A stretch of 64,000 bases of DNA from Rhabditoides inermis (taxonomy: Eukaryota; Nematoda; Chromadorea; Rhabditida; Rhabditidae): positions 988,501 to 1,052,500 of the forward strand of contig CAWZYM010000398.1 of assembly GCA_963966185.1 (NCBI GenBank), written 5' to 3'. Both the position numbers and the translations under genes were made by a program. Each line of letters opens with the position of its first letter. Positions within the stretch are counted from its first letter, which is position 1. The notes beneath the pieces were generated by a model. That model was not told the DNA's origin. It saw nothing but the letters and a program-made list of their open reading frames with translations, and searched no databases. Below, in pieces: positions 1 through 9,500 of the stretch.

Positions 1-985
1 CTCTCCCTCTCCCTCTCCCTCTCCCTCTCCCTCTCCCTCTCCCTCTCCCTCTCCCTCTCCCTCTCCCTCTCCCTCTCCCTCTCCCTCTCCCTCTCCCTCT
101 CCCTCTCCCTCTCCCTCTCCCTCTCCCTCTCCCTCTCCCTCTCCCTCTCCCTCTCCCTCTCCCTCTCCCTCTCCCTCTCCCTCTCCCTCTCCCTCTCCCT
201 CTCCCTCTCCCTCTCCCTCTCCCTCTCCCTCTCCCTCTCCCTCTCCCTCTCCCTCTCCCTCTCCCTCTCCCTCTCCCTCTCCCTCTCCCTCTCCCTCTCC
301 CTCTCCCTCTCCCTCTCCCTCTCCCTCTCCCTCTCCCTCTCCCTCTCCCTCTCCCTCTCCCTCTCCCTCTCCCTCTCCCTCTCCCTCTCCCTCTCCCTCT
401 CCCTCTCCCTCTCCCTCTCCCTCTCCCTCTCCCTCTCCCTCTCCCTCTCCCTCTCCCTCTCCCTCTCCCTCTCCCTCTCCCTCTCCCTCTCCCTCTCCCT
501 CTCCCTCTCCCTCTCCCTCTCCCTCTCCCTCTCCCTCTCCCTCTCCCTCTCCCTCTCCCTCTCCCTCTCCCTCTCCCTCTCCCTCTCCCTCTCCCTCTCC
601 CTCTCCCTCTCCTCTCCCTCTCCCTCTCCCTCTCCCTCTCCCTCTCCCTCTCCCTCTCCCTCTCCCTCTCCTCTCCCTCTCCCTCTCCCTCTCCCTCTCC
701 CTCTCCCTCTCCCTCTCCCTCTCCCTCTCCCTCCTCCCCCTCCCCCTCCCCCTCCCCCTCCCCCTCCCCCTCCCCCTCCCCCTCCCCCTCTCCCTCTCCC
801 TCTCCCTCTCCCTCTCCCTCTCCCTCTCCCTCTCCTCTCCCTCCCCCTCCCCCTCCCCCTCCCCCTCCCCCCCTCTCCCTCTCCCTCTCCCTCTCCCTCT
901 CCCTCTCCCTCCCTCTCTCTCTCCCTCTCCCTCTCCCTCTCCCTCTCTCTCTCCCTCTCCCTCTCCCTCTCCCTCTCCCTCTCCC
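1..985. repeat. (CTCCCT)n hexamer satellite
   Basis: The hexamer CTCCCT is nearly perfect from the window edge to about 612. It then continues with single-base slips, CTCCCC-rich stretches (about 733-788 and 840-872) and CTCT interruptions. The other strand reads GGGAGA repeated, so runs of three G are spaced by three bases, which is the classic quadruplex pattern. The array reaches the left edge, so its full length is unknown. The same hexamer recurs in a SID-1 gene intron at 11.5-11.8 kb. Confidence 0.97.
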
Positions 986-1284
986 TAGCTGCCTCTCCCT
1001 CTCCCTCTCCCTCTCCCTCTCCCTAGCTGCCTCTCCCTAGCTGCCTCTCCCTAGCTGCCTCTCCCTAGCTGCCTCTCCCTAGCTGCCTCTCCCTAGCTGC
1101 CTCTCCCTAGCTGCCTCTCCCTAGCTGCCTCTCCCTAGCTGCCTCTCCCTAGCTGCCTCTCCCTAGCTGCCTCTCCCTAGCTGCCTCTCCCTAGCTGCCT
1201 CTCCCTAGCTGCCTCTCCCTAGCTGCCTCTCCCTAGCTGCCTCTCCCTAGCTGCCTCTCCCTAGCTGCCTCTCCCTAGCTGCCT
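986..1284. repeat. 14-bp satellite derived from the hexamer array
   Basis: A 14-bp unit, CTAGCTGCCTCTCC, first appears once inside the hexamer (986) and then runs without a break from about 1023 to 1284, close to 19 copies. It looks like a hexamer variant that was amplified secondarily. Its right edge leads directly into a pyrimidine tract and the acceptor of the exon at 1319. Confidence 0.95.
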
Positions 1285-1318
1285 CTTCCCATTTTCTTAT
1301 TTTCCTCACCTCGACTAC

Positions 1319-1601
1319 AGCCTCTGCCAAGAAGTATACCGTGGTGGTGGGCGTGGTGGGTTCGTCGACATATCGCACGGATCCCCTCTCCATGCCCTTC
1401 TTCACCTCGACCGATGCGGGTGGTGTGGGCGCACCCGTGCAGTCCGAGCGGTCGCAGCACTCAACGATACAAGAGACAGCTGCCAGGTGTCTAGCGGTTA
1501 TGAATTGCTCGCATTGCCTTGTGCCAGTTCACAAAGAGCAGCGCCGACACGTGACGCCGACGATTCTTGGTCGCTGCGCGCAGACGCAGGTTCACTCATA
1601 A
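1319..1601 (+). CDS. Single exon of an unidentified gene extending left of the window
   Basis: A pyrimidine-rich stretch ends in CTACAG at 1318, a good acceptor. The open frame that follows begins SAKKYTVVVGVVGSS and runs to a stop at 1599-1601. A possible donor (AG then GTGTCTAG) near 1485 would end the exon earlier, after the residues QETAAR. The GC-rich third codon positions match neighbouring exons. No domain is recognised. The rest of the gene would lie beyond the satellite array, so that array would be intronic. This exon could also be chance coding potential. Confidence 0.35.
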
Positions 1602-1866
1602 CCACGCTCGGCATCGCGAGTCCATGTATTTGCAGGTCTTGTCAACTCCGAAAACCATGGGCTTCTAGAAAACGACGTATATTTTATTTTCATACGATAG
1701 CGTGATCATCACAAATACGCCCAAAAACAAACATCATAAATAACATCGTCCTAAACGCACGATCGGCGGTGCCAGGGCGGTACCCTCAGGGCGCAAGTGT
1801 GATTTTTTCTTAACCGTTAATCATCGTTTATTTTGTCAATAGTGTAAATGTGTGTTTACAGGTATT

Positions 1867-3820
1867 TTAAATAAAGAGTGGTTCATTTCCGTAAAGCATG
1901 CACTGTTTCTCTTTCGACTGGTACATTGCATCATTCGGCTGACAGTTGAATGCTTCCGAAAAAGCAGCCATCTAAAACAATTTTTTTCAAATGTATCTTT
2001 GTTTTCAACGAACCTCCCGCATGTATGCATTCACACGGAACAGTGGTCCTGAATGAACGTCAGGATCTCCTCTGAAAATCAAAAATTATTGGAAACGTTA
2101 GACGTCTTGAGCCACTTTTCGTCAACAGAATGTCCTGGGTTTTCCTTGCAGAAAGCAATCGCACTTCCATAGAAAAACAGCTGGCGGTTCGTGAACGTGC
2201 GATCGTTGTTTTCGACTTGCATTGTGACATCGTCCTAAACGCACGGTATGCATACTGTGAAGCACTGTTTAGAGATCTCACTAATCTCTCTGCAAACTCT
2301 CTCAAAAAGGAGAGGTATGCGATTCGGGTTCCGACGAAATCGGAAGCATCTTCCTCGTGTGTGGTCGGGAAGTCGCTTTCGCAGCGGAGGCCTTCCTTCA
2401 ACATGTCGAATGAACACCGCTGGCACTAGATGCAACAACCTCGTCAAACATTCGACACGCATCCTTGTACTTCATCCCGATACACTCTGCTCGCGAGTGA
2501 TAAACTGCACTCAATCTAGCATTTATTTCCGCTACAGTGTAGGTGTGTCCTATTTCATGACCCAGAAGAACATTCACGAAACCAGCCTAGAAAAGATTGT
2601 ATTGCATCATGCAATATTATGACCACACATACCTTCAAAGCTGGATTTCGAATTTGTTGGAACATATGGATGGATCCAAACGACATTCGTATAATATCCG
2701 GTCCACTCAAATCTACCAGATTTTCTACAATTGTTACCATTATACTCATATAAAATTATATTATCACTACCTGCATTCATTTGAAAGGTATGTGAACCTC
2801 CGAGCTTACTCCAAAATTCTATCAACTGCATGAATTCTTTCAGACTTTCTTCAGAGACTTGTCCCTTTTCACTAAAATGAGTTTATTAGTAAAGTTAGAT
2901 AAAATATGTGTTGCTGACTTCACTTGTGATGTGATTGTTTTAATTACATCGATAAATTTCGGATAGAATATTTTGTAACTTTGTCCGATATCTTTCATTG
3001 TACCCAGTATTTTGTGGAAACTAGAAGAGTCCGACTTCAGAAAAGCCAAAACTTTTTCATGATAACTATTTACAACTGTTGTAGACTGAAATTTTTCTAT
3101 TAGCTTGTCGTAGGAACATATACAAACATTTAGTTCTTGCTTCATTTCAGAAACCATATTTTGGAAAAGTTTTTCAATGTTTCTTTCAATAACTTCCATG
3201 ATGTGAAATTGATTTGTTGCATGAAGAGTGTTGTAGAGAGTATATTGATTTTTGAATCCACTAACCTGAAACGTCAAGCCATAAAACACTAGTCATTTCT
3301 GGATGTAATCACTGTCATAAGTATTTCCTGAATTGCATTTCCCATGTAACAATGATGTTCACACATTTTTGATGAAGGGCTGTTGCATGAACATCTGTGA
3401 CAAAGACAAATAAAAAATTGTAGCTAAGTTTTAAAAAATTGTACCCTTCTTTTTCAGCTAGTTGATCAATTTTTTTGAATATAGCCGGCAATAGATTGTA
3501 CTGAAAATTGAACAATTCAACTACAACCAAAACATGGTACTAAGAAATCTCACCACAGTTTGCACAGAAGGTGCAGGAACGATTGCTTCATTTTCCTCAG
3601 AAGTGAATGCTTCGAGATAGTTGCCTGTCTTACTATTCACAGTATCATTGTTGAGAATTCCTCTCGGGCAGACGTGTCGATAGAAATTATCGCAAGGGTT
3701 GACATTGTGATCGAGATGGTTTGCCATATGTCGATAGAAGAAGTCAGGAGGGTTTATGAAGGTTCCATCAGCGAAAATGAAAGGTAAAATGGTCAGTATC
3801 AGCCACATTTTTGCCATCAT
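1867..3820 (-). CDS. M13 family (neprilysin-like) metallopeptidase, compact and divergent
   Basis: M13 enzymes are secreted or membrane-anchored zinc peptidases that trim peptides outside the cell. The model has about nine exons. It starts at 3820 with a signal-like stretch (MMAKMWLILTILPFIF) followed by NPCDNFYRHVCPRG, the N-terminal family signature. Phase-compatible exons follow at about 3500, 3265, 2820, 2703, 2588, 2360 and 2240. The zinc motif HEIGH sits near 2545, and EDASD gives the third ligand (normally ENIAD). TNRQLFFYGSAIAFC and DVHSGPLFRV match the C-terminal family blocks, and the last exon ends at 1867. At roughly 420 residues it is far shorter than the usual 700 or more. The substrate-binding NAxY motif reads VDLSG, and the Asp after HExxH is missing. 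Two introns (about 32 and 44 nt) are unusually short and uncertain. It may be inactive or highly specialised. Confidence 0.75.
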
Positions 3821-4448
3821 GGCCGGCTGCTAATTTTAGTTTTCCTTTTATAGAAATAACTTCAATATGTTTTCTGACAAAGCAATTTAATTGAACAATA
3901 TGAAGCGCGTTTAACAAAAACATAACATGAGAACAGTGACTAATGAAATGTAATATGGTACATAGGCACATGACTCTTATTTGTATTGCACATGACTGTA
4001 CCTTAAACATTGTTCAGAAACAAACTGAAAAAACGCAGAACGAGAAAGGGAATATTAGCGATCAATAAATCATTTTTATAGTTAGAGGTAATACGTTTTA
4101 TAGTTTTATGTTCGACGCAAAATTTATGCAATGAATGTGTAACACAACACTTTTACTGTTTTCAATCAATTTTGCAAACGCATGCACGAGTGCAAAAAAG
4201 CTCGTTTTATCGAAGGGCAACATGGATTCATTCATCGGTCTATAAAACAAATTATTACTCACTATTTACAGACAACACATCACACAAAGCAACTTTGTAA
4301 AATGGGATAAGAGAGAGGAAAACACACAGCGTGACACAACTCGCGCACTATCACAGCACTATCACAGACTCGGCACAGAGATATGCTATTATGAACTTGA
4401 TACAAATTGAGGCTAGCGGGGGGAAGTGTTGCATGCGACGTGGGTGGT
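3821..4448. other. Intergenic, AT-rich, no gene seen
   Basis: This stretch lies between the start of the M13 gene and the stop of the WDR91 homologue; both genes are on the minus strand. It should hold the M13 promoter and the WDR91 3' UTR. No conserved open frame, RNA gene or clear repeat was recognised. Confidence 0.6.
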
Positions 4449-5952
4449 CTAGTCCGAGCTGCGCTTGCCGGTTATGTTTTTGAGCAGCGACTTGAGTGAC
4501 GGCTTTGACGACGTGCTCTGTAGCGGACCCGAACACCTGAACACAGACAATAAAAGGAAAGTAAAGGTAGGTAGACTTCAAGAGATTTATGAGTAGTCTG
4601 CGGGGGTCCAAGGAAGACTAAGGCAAGTCATCAATCAATAATCAATAATCAATCAATACATCAAAACTCACTGTGCTATGACGGCAAAATCGTCCATGAG
4701 ATCGTCGTCAAACGGCGAGATTTCGCTGACGGCGGGCGACTACAAAGAGATGATTGGTGATTGATTAGTGATTGATTGGTGATTGATCGGTGATTGGGTC
4801 GTGCAGGATGGACTCACCGAATTCTCCACCTGGTTCACTTCGCGCAGCATCTGCACCAGCCACGGAGGCGACGCCGCCTGGAACAATGCAGGAATACTAT
4901 CCATTTTAGACTGCCCGGAACCTCTAGGAATACTGACTTCATTTCTCTTTAACTACACGTCGTATTCGGCATCAAGAGTTCAAAATGATATACACACCTG
5001 CTGCGCGATGGCGATAAAGTTGTGGAGGGAGATTACGAAAATGTCGACCCACTGCTTGGAAAAGTACTTGCGGTAGCACTCCATCTCTTGTGGATTTGAG
5101 ACGTACGGGAATGCTGGAAAATAAATCAATACCAATCAGTGAATCAATAACTCACAGAACCACTCATTCCATTGTGGGTTGTTGACGATGTGGCTGCTCA
5201 TCTTCTGGAAGAACTCGACGCAGCGGGTCTGCTGCCGCGACTCCACACATCTAGGAAACGATTAGTATACTATACAAGTTGTTCTCAGCATACTATACAA
5301 GTTATTCTCGTTCTCACACAATATTGAACTCGATAAATGTCTATCATTCAAGTATAACAACGTTTTCAGATTTACCATTCATAATACTCATGTTTTCTTC
5401 ACACACTCACTTGACGAGGTAGAGACGGTAGATGTCCGTCTCGTACTGCTCGGCCAGCCGGGACTGCTCCTGAAACACACAAACAAATTAAAAATGTACA
5501 AACAAAACAAATTATACAATAGTACCTGCAATGTACAAAACTATAACCAAAAACACTCACACCAGTGAGCGAGTTGAACACGTTGGTGTTAAAGTGCTGC
5601 CAGATCGTCTTCAGCCGCTCAATGTCGTGACTCTGCACGCACGACAACATCTCTTCCACCGTCTTGTCCACCTGCAAGGCAAATATATAGCTTAGTGGGT
5701 AGTCAAATTATTTCATTTCAAACAGCAAGTTAGATCATGTGACCAAATAGTGATCACATACCGCTAGACATCCAAACAGCAATAACATCGCGTCGAAAAG
5801 CGAAAGCAAGGTAAGTCCATGAATATGTCCGCACTCACCGAGTTGACACTGTCGGCAGCAGTCTTCGTCTCGACATCGAAGACGCGGGTGGTTTGGTGGA
5901 ATCCGCGATAGGAGAGATAGTCTCGCACCAAGCTGCTACTCGGATCCGCCAT
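4449..5952 (-). CDS. WDR91: WDR91 homologue, N-terminal half only (no WD repeats)
   Basis: WDR91 partners WDR81 to lower phosphatidylinositol 3-phosphate on endosomes and promote early-to-late endosome conversion (known for the family). Eight exons are in phase: 5839-5952, 5561-5671, 5411-5469, about 5170-5252, 4998-5113, 4817-4880, about 4675-4743 and 4449-4539. Exon 1 encodes MADPSSSLVRDYLSYRGF, matching the family start. Later exons give FFQKMSSHIVNNPQWNEWF and FSKQWVDIFVISLHNF, strongly like the vertebrate blocks. The frame stops after about 260 residues with a Ser/Lys-rich tail (KSLLKNITGKRSSD). The vertebrate protein is about 750 residues with a C-terminal WD40 propeller, and no propeller exon appears before the next gene. 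Confidence 0.8.
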
Positions 5953-6174
5953 AATCTAAAATGTTAACATTCATTGGTTGACTAAACATGCATAATATAA
6001 ACAATTCAACTGTAGGTGCAATCAGCGCTATCAGCTGTTTCTGGTTAGAATATTTCAGTAAGAACAAAGTTATCGCGCAGGTTACCCGCGCCGGGACCCA
6101 AACAGAAAGAAATATCTTTCTAAATTTTGCACTTTCACTGGCACATCACTCTGTGCTGAAACTGGCCCATTTGT

Positions 6175-6247
6175 GGCCGTGTGGCGCAATGGATAACGCG
6201 TCTGCCTACGGAGCAGAAGATTGCAGGTTCGATCCCTGCCATGGTCG
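6175..6247 (+). tRNA. tRNA-Arg-ACG: tRNA-Arg (anticodon ACG)
   Basis: The 73-nt cloverleaf has a 7-bp acceptor stem (GGCCGTG with CATGGTC, two G-U pairs) and discriminator G. The D arm carries box A (TGGCGCAATGG). The anticodon stem is TCTGC/GCAGA around the loop CTACGGA, which gives anticodon ACG. The T arm has box B (GGTTCGATCC). There is no intron, and a T-run (6249 on) can stop Pol III. The gene sits in the gap between the divergently transcribed WDR91 and SID-1 family genes. Confidence 0.95.
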
Positions 6248-6511
6248 TACTTTTTCCTTTGCTTAGACTGACTTTTTATTATCTTATTCATTCTTCTTAT
6301 CTCATGACCTGCGCGCCGTTGCAGATATTGACGAATTTAGACTAGAAGTTGACTAGAATGTTTTGGATTGTGTATTTATCACTTCCGCGTGGTGTATTTC
6401 ATAACTTTTGCGCGCGTTGTGGCGAAACATGAGCGCCTGGTCATCTCCCCCCCCCCCCCCTCGCCCCTTTCCACTTTCGCATGTGCGTTCGATTGCAGCC
6501 GCGGTGAGATC

Positions 6512-9500
6512 ATGATGACCTGGACACTGCTCATCGCCTGGCTATCGATCGCCGCCACCGCTCGAGCCCAGTTCACCCTAGCCACACAGGTGGTGTGCAC
6601 TTGTTTACTTGTTTACTTCTGCCAAACAACTGATTTTGTCTCGGCAGGATGCTGCGCCTCCGGTGTGGGCCGAGTTCAACCGCACCTATCACGGATCGAC
6701 GCTCGCCAACGGAACGCTCAATGTCTACAAGTACAGGGTGCGACCGGTGAGTCGCGCTTCTGCTGTAATGTGATCCGAGGGTATCCCTAGGGCTCGGCGA
6801 TTCGGGTGCGTCTGGAGTCGAGGGACGCGCGAGGCGACTCGCCCCTACTCGCAGTGTTCCGCGAGCGCACCGCCATCGTCAGCGTACAGGTACCCTAACA
6901 AGGACATTTCTGACCACGTTTCTTCCATCGCTGTTGATAATCATCTTTCCAGCTCCCGATTGTGATCCAGAACTACATGTTTGACGGCGCCGCGCGCACG
7001 CTCTGTCCCTTTGAGTACGACGAGGCCGCCACAGACCTGGTGGGTTGTCGAGTTCGATTATCAGGTTGTTTTTGCGTGTTTACGTGTATATGTGTTTGTG
7101 TATTTGTCGCCCATTTCAGCAGCTGAGTGTTGAGATGAGCAGCTACCGCCCCGTCAACTACAACTTCTCCGCCGAGGTGCTCGACAACTTTATTCTCGGG
7201 TGAGTTGATGCATTTCTCATTGGATTGTTTTTACCGTATAGAGTACACCGTACCCTCTCCAGGCTATCTGTTCCGCACGTGATCGTAGTGTCGCCCTCGG
7301 AGCCCGTCTACTTTCTCTACGAAATTCCTTCGTAAGTTGGGTCTTAGTAATGATTGGGTCGTTGTCGAGTTGTCGTGAAGATGATGTTCCTATACCTCTT
7401 ACCGTATCCCACACTCAGACATCGTATTCGTCTTACCGTATCCCCCGCTCAGGCATCTGGACTCTGTGGTCGTGTCGATCACGTCTCCCGACACTCACTG
7501 TACGACCGTCTCCATTCAGCCAGTAGGGGTGAGGCCTTTTTTAGTTTTCATTGTCTCATTGTTTCATATCCCTTCAGTGTCCCGTCTTCGACCTGGAGAA
7601 TAACGTCATCTTCACCGGCGTCCACCAGACGATGACCAAGAAGGGATCGGTCACCATCGAGGTACGGTACGAGTGGGGAAATACCGTAATTTTAACTGAT
7701 TGCTGTACGATTCATTTGCAGCGCCGCGAAATGCCCAAGTTCTACGTGATATTGATCGTTCACCCCAACGACAACGCGTGTAACGATGAGAACATGGACA
7801 TCGTGCCTATTAGTGAGTGTTTAAACTCATATTCTTCTCACTTTTTGTTGTTATTGGTATTGCGTTTATCTCACTACTCATACAGAGTAACACGGATATA
7901 ACCGTACCAACTGTTCATGAGCCGAAAGCAATAAATACACATAGTCTTGGATTATAGTTTATGCCCCTGTTGCAGACCCGCGCAAGAGCAAGGATCGCCG
8001 CAAGAACACCACCATCGAGGTCACCACCGCGCCTACGCGTGAGTAGATTACATACATTCCGTCCTACTCTCTAGTGAATCCACGGGCACTTAATTGCGAA
8101 AATAGACCAGAGCTGTCTTTGGAAAATCGTTCGGTTGTGGTGTTGTGGCATAGTCTTCCTTCGACGCCCTCCGCGGAGTAATCTCTTGAATCGGGGAATA
8201 CCTTCACCATCTCGTCTCTCAGAGAAGGACTACTTCGTGCCGGTGATCGCCACTCTGATCGCTATCGCGTGCGTGTACATGTTTGTCATCACGTTTGTCC
8301 TCATCATCGGGCGGTACGAGCGGGAGCACTTTGAGCTCAACGACAGACAGCGACTCATCTATGCGGGTGAGTGGATGGGGATGTGTGGAGAAAGAAGGGA
8401 AGTAATGTAATTCAGGTTTGCGAATCCATTTGATTTGATTTTAAGCGTGATGTTCAGATGACCTGTACACTGGGGAGCCGGAGTACCACGAGGCTCACGA
8501 CATTTCGGACGACGCGAGCATCGAGAGCTACGACTATCTCGCGGACGCCCACGACAAGGAGGTGCGACGCGCAAAGGTGGGTGCTGGGTGGTGTTTGTTT
8601 GGTTGGTTGGTTGTTTGTTTGTTTGCCAGCCTGATACATGGTCGCATGATAGACAAAGGTGCGATCTGCGATCGTAGTGATTCATTCGAGGGGTAAACTA
8701 TACGGTAATATCTACAGGTGAACCTCACTGTTGCCGATCTCGCACTCAAGTCGCACAAGGATCGCGAGAAGAAGTACAAAAAGTACATTGTGTGAGTAGA
8801 CCCGTGTCTAGATTTTGATGAGAATCTGTGATTGCAGCAGCCTTCTCACGATTGCTCTCTTCTATGGGCTGCCCGTGGTGCAGTTGGTGCTCACATGGCA
8901 GGTGAGGGATGAGAGAGGGGAGGGGAGATAATCATTTTAGGACACGGTGCGTCTCTCTGGTGACTTGGACCTGTGCTGGTACAACTTCCGCTGCGCTCGT
9001 CCCTTTCTCGGATTTTTCGCGTTCAACAACATATTCAGGTAAGCACTTGCTACTCATGTTTTTTTTCTACACAACGGTCTATACGACCGTCGACTAACTA
9101 TCCAAAAACGTCCAAAAACGCTCGAGTCATTTCACAAATCCTCATAACATGTCTTGCAGCAACATTGCGTACGTCTCGCTCGGCATGCTGTTGATTGTGA
9201 TGGTGAAAGAGCGCTCGGCGCGCTTCAAGGCCATCCAAGCACTCATCGCCACGCCAGACGTGGGCACTTTTCCCTTTCTGGTGTTTGCCTTTTTTTTGTC
9301 AGGAGATTGTGTGGAAAGAGATCGTGTTCTTGATTCACACACTTTATTCCCATGTCTAGCGTCTATTTCGTTTTCCAATAACCTTCCTACCGTAAGCTCT
9401 GACTCCCTTGTTGCACATGTGAAACACTAACATATTCTCTATCCAATGATAACTGATAACCCGTGTAGGAGTACGGTCTGCCGCAGCACAACGGTCTGCT

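Noticed and set aside
1..1284. Telomere or CRISPR array
   Set aside because: The unit is not a known telomere repeat, and the arrays have no spacers; this is satellite DNA in a eukaryote.
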